NCBI RefSeq assembly: GCF_030272615.1
Contig: NC_081407.1
Span: 437,997,230 to 438,061,229 of the forward strand
From: Cryptomeria japonica
Lineage: Eukaryota; Streptophyta; Pinopsida; Cupressales; Cupressaceae
Direction: 5' to 3'
Length of the DNA: 64,000 nucleotides
Below, one piece after another: positions 1-10,288 of the stretch. The notes beneath the pieces are model-generated. The model made no database searches, was not told the origin of the DNA, and saw only the letters and a program-made list of their open reading frames with translations. Each line of letters starts with the position of its first letter. Position 1 is the first letter of the stretch. The position numbers were made by a program, and so were the translations under genes.

Positions 1-87
1 CACTCTTGAGCCCTTAAATATCATTGACTAAGTTGCATAAACTATTATCCCTCAGGCTGACAAGAACATGATTTGATACCATTTGTA
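1..87 (-). other. Leader of a minus-strand LTR retroelement with primer-binding site
   Basis: Read on the minus strand, the bases next to position 88 give TGGTATCAAATC. This begins like the 3' end complement of initiator tRNA-Met (TGGTATCAGAGC), the usual primer site of plant LTR elements. It directly abuts TGTAATGTCCC at 88, a typical LTR end in this window. The remaining internal part of the element would lie to the left, outside the window. Confidence 0.5.
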
Positions 88-221
88 ATGTCCCTTTCTT
101 AAATTACCTTGTAATTTACCCTAAATTCACAAAATCCAAATGAAACAAGGAACATAACTTAGTTAGAGAGATAATCCTTACGTAGGAGTAGAATGAGGTA
201 ATTCTGTCTTGGAAACCTTCA
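88..221 (-). repeat. LTR fragment (TGTAATGTCCC type), cut by gap
   Basis: The segment begins with TGTAATGTCCC, the same terminus as the complete and solo LTRs elsewhere in the window. It follows a primer-binding-site-like sequence on the minus strand. The other end is lost in the N gap, so its length and target duplication cannot be checked. Confidence 0.5.
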
Positions 222-721
222 NNNNNNNNNNNNNNNNNNNNNNNNNNNNNNNNNNNNNNNNNNNNNNNNNNNNNNNNNNNNNNNNNNNNNNNNNNNNNNN
301 NNNNNNNNNNNNNNNNNNNNNNNNNNNNNNNNNNNNNNNNNNNNNNNNNNNNNNNNNNNNNNNNNNNNNNNNNNNNNNNNNNNNNNNNNNNNNNNNNNNN
401 NNNNNNNNNNNNNNNNNNNNNNNNNNNNNNNNNNNNNNNNNNNNNNNNNNNNNNNNNNNNNNNNNNNNNNNNNNNNNNNNNNNNNNNNNNNNNNNNNNNN
501 NNNNNNNNNNNNNNNNNNNNNNNNNNNNNNNNNNNNNNNNNNNNNNNNNNNNNNNNNNNNNNNNNNNNNNNNNNNNNNNNNNNNNNNNNNNNNNNNNNNN
601 NNNNNNNNNNNNNNNNNNNNNNNNNNNNNNNNNNNNNNNNNNNNNNNNNNNNNNNNNNNNNNNNNNNNNNNNNNNNNNNNNNNNNNNNNNNNNNNNNNNN
701 NNNNNNNNNNNNNNNNNNNNN
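222..721. other. Assembly gap (500 N)
   Basis: Exactly 500 N, probably a fixed-size placeholder. It separates a minus-strand LTR from a plus-strand gypsy pol, so at least one element boundary is hidden here. Confidence 1.
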
Positions 722-722
722 A

Positions 723-2117
723 AGACCTAAGGAGGTCAAGGAGCTTCTAGAGAGGTACAAAGGAGTGGTTGCAGAAGACATACCAGACTCCCTGCCACCT
801 ATCAAAGATATTAGTCATCAAATTGACCTCATACTAGGAGCAGTACTTCCTAACAAGGCAACATATAAAATGACCCCATAGCAGAATGAAGAGATAACTA
901 GGCAAATTCAAGCGCTGCTAGGTAAAGGGTTGGTGAGAAAGAGCCTTAGCCCGTGTGCAGTACCTACTATTTTAGCCCCAAAGAAGGATGGGAAATGGAG
1001 GTTTTGTACTGATTCTAGGGATATCAATAGGATAACCATCAGATATAGGTTTCATATTCCAAGGATAGAGGACCTAATGGATTATTTAGGGGGAGCTACC
1101 TATTTCTCCAAGATTGACCTCAAGAGTGGGTACCATCAGATAAGGATAAGAGAGGGGGATGAATGGAAGACTGCATTTAAAACCAATGAAGGGTTGTATG
1201 AGTGGCTTGTGATGCCTTTTAGTCTTTCAAATGCCCCTAGCACCTTCATGAGATTAATGAATGAAGTGTTGCAGGAGTTTATAGGGAAATTTGTGGTAGT
1301 CTACCTTGATGATATATTGGTGTTCAGTAAGAGAAAGGAGGATCACTTGAAACACTTGAAGGTAGTCTTGAAGCGGCTGTAGGAGCAGAAGTTGATGATA
1401 AATTTAGAAACATGTGACTTCATGAAGCAGGAGTTGGTGTACTTAGGCTTTGTCATCTCCAAGGGTGACTTGAAGATGGATTCTTCCAAGGTAGAGGCTA
1501 TTTTGAACTGGCCTACACCTAAGACAACCGAAGAGGTAAGAAGTTTTCATGGTTTGGCAACATTTTATAGGAAATTCATTAGGAATTATAGTGATATTTG
1601 TGCACCTATGTTAGAAACCATCAAGGGTGGTGGTAAGGTGAATTTTGTGTGGACCAAAGAAGCAAATAAGAGTTTTGAGTGTTTAAAATAGAAAGTTGCC
1701 AAGTACCCAGTCCTAGTATTGCCTGATTTTAGTAAGGTCTTCACTATTGAATGTGATGCAAGTGAATTGGCTATAGGAGTAGTATTGAGCCAAGAGGGGA
1801 GAACAATGACCTTTTTCAGTGAAAAACTAAATGAAGCAAAGAGGAAGTATTCCTCATATGATTTAGAGCTATATGCCATGGTACAAGCTCTGAAAAATTG
1901 GAGGCATTACTTGCTTCCTAAGGAATTTATTGTGTATACTGATAATCATGCTCTTAGTTTTTTGAATGGACATGAGAAGCTCAGTCATAGGCATATGAAA
2001 TGGGTTGAAATTCTTCAGGCATACACCTTCATCATGAAGCACAAGAAAGGGGTAGCCAATAAGGTTGCAGATGCTCTATGTAGGAGGGTGTTGATAGTGC
2101 AAGAAGTGCAATTGTAG
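723..2117 (+). pseudogene. Ty3/gypsy reverse transcriptase and RNase H
   Basis: These domains copy element RNA into DNA and remove the RNA strand. The entry segment with an H-Q-I-D-L motif (about 822-835) precedes the RT. The RT shows [13 protein letters not shown] near 1107 and the catalytic box YLDDILVF near 1303. The connection domain has a Y-L-G-F motif (about 1440). RNase H shows ECDASELAIG near 1750 (first Asp), a Y-D-L-E segment near 1857 (Glu), YTDNHALSF near 1936 (Asp) and NKVADALCRR near 2059 (last Asp). Four TAG codons at 879, 1380, 1689 and 2115 break it. All catalytic residues look intact, which suggests decay by point mutation after insertion. Confidence 0.93.
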
Positions 2118-3176
2118 AGTATGGGTGTTGAAGCACTCAAAGGATTGTATGAAGAGGACCAAGATTTCAAGGAAATATATAAGGTATGCTGTAAGTTTGA
2201 AAATGCTTTTCATAGAGAGTTTTCTGACTACACCTTGCAGGATGGTCTTTTGTTCAAGGGGTGTCAATTATGTATCCCTAGGTGTTCAATGAGGGATAAT
2301 GTAGTAAAGGAGAAACATAGTGGTGGTTTAGGAGGTCACTTTGGGATAAATAAGACTTTGGACCTAGTTAGGAGATTTTACTTTTGGCCAAAGATGCAGA
2401 CTGATATCAGAAATTTTGTAGAGAGTTGTACTGCGTGTCAGAGAGCAAAGGGGGTCTCAACCAATGCAGGGTTGTATCAACCTTTTCCTATACCAAGTAG
2501 ACCATGGGAAAGTTTGAGTATGGACTTTGTGATGGGATTACCCAAGACAAAGACAGGTCATGACAGTGTGTTTGTTGTGGTAGACATGTTTAGTAAGATG
2601 GCTCACTTTATTCCTTGTAAAACCATAAATGATGCTAGCTATATTGTAGGATTGTTTTTCAGAGAGATTGTTAGAATCCATGGGTTGCCTTTGAGTATTG
2701 TATCTGACTGGGAGAACAAGTTTGTAGGGCATTTTTGGAGAACCTTGTGGAAAAGGTTGGGTACAAATTTGTCTTTTAGCTCAACTTATCACCCTCAGAC
2801 TGATGGCCAAACTGAGGTTGTGAATAGGTCATTGGGAAATCTTCTTAGGTGTTTGACAAAGGATCATGATAGTAGTTGGGATGTGGTGATACCTCAGGCA
2901 AAGTATGCCTATAATAATTCAACAAACAGAAGTACAGGTCTGAGTCCTTTTGAGATTGTGTATGGTAGTCATCCAAGAGGAGTTTTTGAATTGAGAGATG
3001 TCTAGGGGTTGGACAAGAGGAGAGGACATGCTGATGAATTTGCAAAGGCTATGAAAGAGGTGCACCAACAAGTTAGGGATACCTTACAACAAAACAGTCA
3101 AAAGGTTAAAGCAAGAGTGGATACAACAGGGCGAAGAGGATGGAGAACTAACCCTAGGTTTGACATCTCTATGTGA
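2118..3176 (+). pseudogene. Ty3/gypsy integrase
   Basis: The integrase would insert the cDNA into the genome. The N-terminal HHCC zinc site is visible around 2314-2450: H-S-G-G-L-G-G-H, then C-T-A-C-Q-R-A-K. The core follows with the first Asp in SMDFVMGLPK (about 2517), the second in IVSDWENKF (about 2698) and the Glu in TDGQTEVVNRSL (about 2800), spacing typical of the DDE family. The usual S-D-R-D is S-D-W-E here. A TAG at 3003 cuts off the C-terminal tail, which stays in frame to a TGA at 3174. No chromodomain was seen. Confidence 0.92.
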
Positions 3177-4760
3177 CAAACCAATTTGATGAGTGCAACG
3201 CGTGAGAATTGAGTGGTAGAGCACTAGAAAGGGGTTTGAATGTGGTAGAAGAGTACTTTGGAGGTTTACATAAAATTTCATGGTCATTGATGGTCACCCA
3301 TTAGGAGAACCAAACCAGTTTATGGAAGACGTTCAGTCAAATAGGTCTAATAGCCATATTAGGTCTATTAGTGCAGTATTGGTTGGGATATCTGCAAGTT
3401 GTTCCGGTACCAGAAACTGAGATATTGTTGAGAACTCCCAAAAGGGTATCCAAAAACATAATTTGTTTGCCTAGATCCTCAAGGTGTCAAAAGTTATCAC
3501 CCGATTCCTTCAAATGGAGGCCTAATTGCAACCGGTTCTGTTTGTTGGCGAGTGAGTCAAAATTGATGTTCCAGTGGATCTAAACCATGAAATCATGTTT
3601 CATTTGTGTTAAGGTGTTGTGAGAACACCCCTCCAAGGATTGTTGTATTGAATTGGTCAAATGGGCCATTCAAACCCTCAAGCCTAGTAGTAGCCCACTC
3701 ATGTATGCAAGCGTGTGGGTAGTCACACAAGAACTTGAGAAGTGTTAGTTATTTGTAAGTGGACATAGTGGAGCCTTTGGGTCTTCCTAAGTGTTGTTTG
3801 GTGTCATTGAACCATTGCTTGACTTGGTCTTGTGTAAGGAGTTTTGGAATTAGGGATTTTAGAGGTTGGTTGGTTCAAAGTTATCCTTATGATCTGTTGC
3901 CTCCTCATCAATATCCCTCATTAAACATGCCATCATAGAACACTAAGCTATCTAATATTGTTGTGACTTGACCAAAGACACCTTGGGAGGTTTGAAATCT
4001 TGTCATTTCCACCTCTTTTAGGAGAGATTGAGTGAAACCATTTAGCTCACATTGAGTGTGTTAAAAGGCCCATCAAAAAGACCTTTTCACACAAGGTTAT
4101 CTTTTAATAATTATTTAAATAAATACACTTATTCCTCCCTTTTTAAAAGAGTATATAATAAATATTCTTTATTAATTCTCATTATAATTGAAGTAGCATG
4201 ATTCCTTTATTTTGCTATCCCCCTTTTAATTTTAAAGAGTAATCTCATGAAAAACAATTCCTTTTCACTTTGCGGAAAAAGTTTCGTAACATTATTCCAT
4301 GATCCACCATACTCGGAAAGAATCACATTTGCCCTCATAATCACATGTATAGAGAACATTCTAGTAATGCCAAGCTTTGACTGAGCCACCTACAAATTTG
4401 AATTAAAATTTTTTCATCCATGACCATTCAAATATAAAAAACCTTATGAAAAACCCAATTTAAATGAAAAAGTTGTTCTTTCAACCCCTTGAAAAATCAC
4501 AATCCTACAAAATCAACTACCTACTTTCTAAGATGACCTTTAAAAACCAAATCCATCCCACTACCCCTAACACACCTTCTAACACACCTTCTAGGTATTA
4601 ACCAAATAAAACTTCTTTGAACACAAGTTTCATCACTACTATGTAATGATATAAATTGTTGTTTTATGGAACTAAAAAAATACAAGAAAATAAAAACAAA
4701 GAAAGAATTAAAAAACAAGCACAACGGTAAAGAAAGAACATAAAGAAAGAAAAGAGATAT
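3177..4760. other. No gene recognised; presumably decayed repeat
   Basis: The sequence is AT-rich with only short ORFs and no recognised domain. It directly follows the gypsy integrase, so the first part could be the rest of that element, but no LTR end was found. A short inverted motif (AAAGG...CCTTT) lies near 4063-4085. Confidence 0.5.
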
Positions 4761-5130
4761 TTCAAGAATTAGTTAATAAACACCAGGGATCGATGCGTGG
4801 GGTGTCAACAGATTTACCACTACCTAAGTGAAAAACATTCCCGTTGGGAAGGATCTTACGGATTTGAATTCTATGGGGGAGGAATAACGATGGTGTAAAC
4901 ATACTCGTGGTAATTGTGGGCCCCTCGGAACCGCATCCCAAAATTATCTGGCGGCTTAAAATATTGCATCTATATTTAAACAATCTATTATTATCCTATT
5001 GAACTTCGTGTTTCTGGAGAAATCTCTGTTGCAGAAAGGAGGAGCAAGTGGAGTTTGCATGCGCGAGGAGGGGACAAGAATTCAGTTCTCTTTATGTTTC
5101 ACTCCTCCCTTTATGGCACTTGTGTGTGCT
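4761..5130 (+). promoter_or_regulatory. Possible promoter and 5' leader of the sulfotransferase gene
   Basis: This segment is richer in GC and CpG than its surroundings and does not look like a transposon. It has a TATA-like CTATATTTAAA near 4970-4980 and a GCATGC (RY-type) motif near 5057. It lies 5 kb upstream of the first recognised coding exon, which fits the long leaders and introns of gymnosperm genes. There is no transcript evidence, so this is a weak candidate only. Confidence 0.2.
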
Positions 5131-7359
5131 AGTTGCCAATTATCTTAACTGATTGGATTACATCATAATTCGTTGTCCTACTATCTGTCGTAAGCCGCTG
5201 ATGTTGCAAATAAGCAACCATGGCAGTCTGCGTTCCGCTTTGAAATAACAAAAATATAGCAGATACAAATTGGAAGCCATGAGTGAAGAGTGGTGTAAAA
5301 GCAAATGCCGATGCAGCTGTACTTGCACATGGTACAAGGTCTGTCATTTCTTTTGCATTCATCTCAGCTATGTTAAACAGTATTGATCTTGACCCACATA
5401 ATCATTCATCTCATTTTTATTAAACAGTAATAATATCTCAGAACCACTTCAGTACAGTTGTATGTTTTTGTAATCCCAGGTTCTATGCTTTAAACAAGGA
5501 AGATTGGGCTCTGGGTAGGGTTTTACTATATTTTACTGATCATAGATACCGTCTTGGCCTGGCTATGGTTTACCTCTCAACATACTGATGCTAGTAATAT
5601 GGGTGGCACAAAATTATGCAGTTGATCCCAATAAATCGTTATATAATTTGATACAGTGCAGAGACATTCCTTACATAAAAACCGTTCAATCGATGTTAAG
5701 GGCTCTGTATCACATAATTCTATAAGTAGCCTCGTAAATTAGTTATTTAAATCGGTCCAAATTTTCAAAGGACGCTTGTTGATGGACGTGTATGATGATA
5801 TTTTTAGTCCCCCTTTCCTCCAGGTGAATCATTCTTATCTCACAGCGAACACTTCCAGGAAACTTCTCAGTTGTTGTTACACTGTAGATCATATCTTGCA
5901 ATTGAGCCAGCAATGTTGGTGGTTTTATTTATATTTTACTAGTGTTTTAGTGGAGACCAAAGTGAAAATAAGAAAAAGTAAAGATGGATAAGTGGTTAAG
6001 TTTTAATCTAGGGTTCTTCTTCCTCAAACTTTGCGTTTCTGATTGGAAGCCATGACAAATGTTTTAAGGCATTATAAACTTTTAGGAAATATATGTTGCA
6101 TTTGGAGCTCTTTATTTGTGTTAAACCCTATTTCGTTAATAGAAATAACACCTTCGATCACTCCATTTCAAGGCAATTGGAGGTGGTTTAAAAACTCAGG
6201 AGCTTCTTTTTTCAACTCAGTTGTATGAGGACATCTCTGTACCCGGTTTCATTATGTGTGAAACATCCTAGACAAAATTGCTTTTCATCCATCATTGTGG
6301 CCAATATTTTTTTGTCCAGAGGGCCCTGTTATTAATGAAAATGCACTTCGAATTGTGGGTCATATATAATCTTCATTAGTTTTGTTATCCAATAGATAAG
6401 GCATTGGCTTGGTATTGTACTTAATCAGTTAATCTTCAGGTGGCCCAATGAACTTATTGTTATGCTATGATGGTCAAGTATATCTAGAGAAATCTGATTT
6501 GTGTACTTGTAAACATCGAAAAAATTCACTTTTAGTTTTAGATTATATTCACCTCTGAACATTATAAGATTTTTCTTTTTCTTTTTCTGCAGTTAAATAA
6601 ATTATAAAATATATGCTAGGATATTTATGGACCCAGGATATGCAAAATATATCTAAAGGTTTTGAGTGGAGGAAAAGATGGAGTGTAGTCATGCAAGTAA
6701 TTTCATCATGCTATATAATAAATAAGAAAAATAAAAATGTAAGAATGAATGATTAGGTTTTTAGAGTTCTGAAGCATATTTGTAGAATTCAAAGGCTTTC
6801 CTGGTGCTCTTAGGTTTTTGAAGATTTTGTAAGAAACATGCAGAATCTTATTCTCTTAGTTAGGATGGATGCAACCATGTTTGTGATTTTTGTACCAGTG
6901 GTAATGGATGGAATTTCAACAAATAGAATTATAGGCTCATGAATGGATATAATGATTTTCATTCTTATAAAATTCAACTTTTCAGTTTGTTGAATGGCAT
7001 TTAATCAAACCTTGTAGATCTTTCTCAACTGCACGCCATATTTTCTTTCTTTCTTGTACTTTGTTTCAGCTGCGTGTTGCCTGATCTATGTAAAGTTAAA
7101 CTTTGTATTTCTATCAAGTTTTAGTTGCCCCATTGTGAAACTCATACACACATTTCCATTGCCATGAGAGACAAAAGCTTCTGATATACGTTATTTTCAT
7201 GTTGTTTGAGCTATCCAGGTGTTTTTCTGCACATTTAGTCCACTTAGGTTGCTCTTGCTTGCTTTTCTTCCCTTCTCTCCTTCTTCTTTCTTGTTCCTTT
7301 CGTGCTTTCTGGTAAAAAGTACTAAAAAATAGTATTTAACAATTCCTTGAAATCATCTT
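5131..7359. other. No gene recognised (upstream region of the sulfotransferase gene)
   Basis: The region is AT-rich with many stop codons in all frames, and its short ORFs show no recognisable composition or motif. If the gene starts near 5 kb, this would be a 5' intron. Confidence 0.5.
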
Positions 7360-7853
7360 TTAGCAACTATTGGCTTCTTCTTAATTTACTCTCCAGTTTT
7401 TAGACATTCAAAAAAATCTTTTATGCTTTATCAACTTCATCCACACTAAAGTATACAGTCATTTGCTTCAACAAACTATGTATAATTTCAGCATCTTGTG
7501 TCCTTGGTTTTTTCTTTATTTTGCTCTTCTTCATCTGTGAATTCTTGTTCTCTTCTTAATGGTTCTTCTCTCCTTCTACTATAAGTTTCTTGGAAAGAGC
7601 ACAAACCACCTTATATATGGATGCTTGTTGCTTGCCATAAGTTCTTGTTGCTTTATCTTGAATTCCAGTTGTGAATGCAAGATGAATGCTCTCTCTACAA
7701 GGTCCTCATGTGACATTTCTTCTTCTCTAGCTATCTGCCTCACCTCTTCAATTGTTAAGGCTATAGTTCTTCCTTCCATGACATTATATCTGCCATAAAA
7801 CCAATTGAACTGCTTCTAAAAACTTCCAAAGATCAAACTTCTTTGATACCAAT
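7360..7853 (-). pseudogene. Ty3/gypsy leader and gag start, remnant
   Basis: On the minus strand, TTGGTATCAAAG at 7842-7853 resembles a tRNA-Met primer-binding site. It is followed by a frame with a charged helical stretch (MEGRTIALTIEEVRQIARE, about 7779-7723). Near 7450 comes a segment resembling the gag region around 'Q-M-T-V-Y-F-S-V', as in the gag copies at 40-46 kb. Stops and indels are frequent. The assignment rests on weak similarity and the primer-site position. Confidence 0.38.
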
Positions 7854-9644
7854 ATGATTTGCAATTTCCTAATTTTTTACTTGAAAATTATGTATCTTTG
7901 GAATATAAATTGCTGCTATTACTTGAATGAACATCAAATGGAAGTTGATTGAATGTGGTTTATGCTAGATGATGTGTGCATATTTTGCTGGAAATGAAAT
8001 ATGAATAATAACAAGAGAACTCAAACAAGGACAACTCCACAACAACAAAAGAATTTGACCTCGGAAGCTCTTGTGGGAAATACCAGCTTGTGATTGTCAC
8101 TGCTCGGTCTCTTGAATTGAGCAAAAAGAAAATGGGCATTGCCAAATCTTCTGTAAGGCGATAAATCAAATGGTCAATGCTATTTGGCATTCATCTCAGC
8201 TATTTTTCGTTGGCAGTTAGACTTACTGATATTTATACACTACTTTGTCATATCCTTGCCTGTAAAATAAAGTGGTATAATATAAAAAAGAATGTCCCAT
8301 CATGATAACCAGTACTTATAACTTATTTACGAAACATGTCTTTTAAATCTCAAAATAAAATACTATTTAAGTGCTTTTAAATTCCATAAAATAATTCTTA
8401 AGTGACAGTGGACATCAATATGTTAACTGGCACTTTTAAGATATAGCTCATGATGTGCATCACAAAGAATATGTAAAGAAAGTACAGACAAAATTATACA
8501 AACAATAAGCACACCAACCATCGATAAAATGTGCATAATAATTGGTTGCAATTTGTGTCATAGCCTCATGGTACGAAGATGCCAGCTCAAATTCTTCCCG
8601 ATGCAAGTCTTTGTCTTTGCAATCCCACTTTCCACACCAGAGTTTGTTTCATCGTATGTAATTTTCTGTGTGACTCAAAGCAGAATACTTTAGCTCTAAG
8701 GGGAAGTTCAGACCAAGTCAAATTTGTGAGGATGGAAATATATGTTTTGGAGATGAAATTTGGGAGATGCTACTAGTCAAATTCTGTGTACAGTATCAGT
8801 TGATATTCATTATTCATTAAAAACATGATCAGAACTTTTTATATATATCAACTAATAGTATTAACTGTTTGGGATTGTTTTCTATTGCAAGGTAACCTTT
8901 TTCCTAATTTTTTGATTCCTGTTGCTCCTCTTGAGTCTTAAACCCAAATTGTGGCTTCACAAACCATAGTCTCAGACTCTGATGGCTGATCAATATCGAC
9001 ACAGATTCATCATGTCCCCTAGGAAAAATTCTCATGGTCTTCTGTAGCATTCTTCTATCTCTATGATAATGATTCTAATATTTTTGTTCCATTTTCTATT
9101 TAGTTTTTAAAACTAACCATATGCAATACATTTTCAGTGCGACTGACCAATATGTGTCTTTGATTAGAATATTCAATGCATTGATCAGGACTTTTTGGCA
9201 TAATTTCCAACTAGGTGCTCTTCTGTGGACAAATCTTACACCAAAGGATAGCTGTTTATGTCTATGTTAACTTTATCAGTTGAAATTATGAATAATTGTT
9301 TGAATACCAAATATACCTTTCTTTGTTTCATTGCATATTCTTGGGGTTTACAGGAGCTTGTAATGATGGTGCAGATATGAGCAATATGAAAATTTGTAAA
9401 TGTCATTTATTTCAAAGCCTTGTCATTTTGATAAGAAATTTGAGCGATGAGAAGAAGTCCGAGCTGAAGTTCTCTGGTCTTATATTCCAAAAGTCTGCTA
9501 AATTAGCTCCTAAGCGGGTAGTCAATGCAGAATTACCATTGTAGTCACAGAGAAACTAGTGATGTTGTATCTTGTGCTTGGAGCTTTATTTAAAATTTTA
9601 TAGTGAAAAGGAAGGAAAATAAACATAGAAAAAATGAGTCAGTT
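7854..9644. other. No gene recognised
   Basis: If the primer site at 7842 is real, the first part could be an old LTR. A small ORF at 9361-9543 follows a splice-acceptor-like TTTACAG and ends with a lysine-rich stretch. It has no recognised domain and could be a non-coding exon or chance. The 17-mer GCATTCATCTCAGCTAT occurs both near 5355 and near 8188, hinting at a shared ancient repeat. Confidence 0.4.
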
Positions 9645-9795
9645 TCTTTCTAAGGGTCACTGGTAATAACAACAATCTACTTGTGAACAGATGGCAAAAG
9701 GGTCACTGGCAAAAACAGTAATATACTGCTGAAAAAATAGCTAAGGGGTCACTGGCAATAACAATAGTGAATGATCTACTGGTGAACACCTAGAT
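9645..9795. repeat. Short tandem repeat, three imperfect units of about 50 bp
   Basis: Three units begin with A(A/G)GGGTCACTGG near 9650, 9699 and 9745 and continue with TAATAACAA or a variant. The third ends in the CTACTGGTGAACA also seen (as CTACTTGTGAACA) in the first. They lie just upstream of the first recognised coding exon of the sulfotransferase. Confidence 0.7.
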
Positions 9796-10037
9796 GCATT
9801 GTATTCTTTGATATGAATTCATGTGTATCTGAAAAGTAAACCTATATATAATTAAATTCGACCATGGGCTGTTTGCTTATAGTTTAAGGAATTCTTCTTT
9901 CTACTCTAAGCTTCTCTTTGTTTTATGATTTATCTCATTGGATTTATATTTTGCCTTGAAAATATTTGTGTTTACTCTTAAAGATATTTTTCTTTGGTTG
10001 ATGAATAAGAAATAGTGATGAGGAAAGTTGTTTCTCT

Positions 10038-10288
10038 ATGCAGGATTTACTAGTGGGAAAAACACCCAAGAAATCACCTCTCTTAAGGAGAATGATATTA
10101 CTGATTTTCACAGCATTACTTGGGATTTATATATGCTTTATTTGCATTAAGCAAAGTAATACAGATGTTAAAACCAAATATGTACTTCCTCATCAAAAGA
10201 AAATGAAAGATCACTCGTGTCAGATATCACCTGCAGTGTCACAGGAAAATGTATATATACACTATCCCCAACCAAGAACATATAATAG
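10038..10288 (+). CDS. Sulfotransferase exon 1 (membrane anchor)
   Basis: It encodes the lysine/arginine-flanked hydrophobic anchor and a stem region ending in YPQPRTYN. The donor GT is at 10289 with a split arginine codon (AG|G). The 5' border is either the ATG at 10038 or an acceptor just after 10043. Confidence 0.82.

Larger units (their letters stand above)
722..3176 (+). mobile_element. Ty3/gypsy retrotransposon, pol part, degenerate
   Basis: This is the interior of a Ty3/gypsy element on the plus strand. The domain order is reverse transcriptase, RNase H, zinc-binding integrase head and integrase core, which is the gypsy order. Gag and protease would lie in or beyond the gap. No chromodomain or 3' LTR was recognised after 3176. 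One reading frame runs from 723 to 3173 with no frameshift, interrupted by TAG at 879, 1380, 1689, 2115 and 3003. Every stop sits where a glutamine codon CAG is plausible, so the copy appears inactivated mainly by C-to-T changes rather than indels. Confidence 0.93.

Noticed and set aside
723-3176. Programmed stop-codon readthrough in the gypsy pol
   Set aside because: Five TAG codons at positions within domains, not at a gag-pol junction, are better explained by mutation.
8579-8776. 65-codon plus ORF as a small gene
   Set aside because: No motif, no promoter-like or conserved neighbour, and of a length expected by chance.
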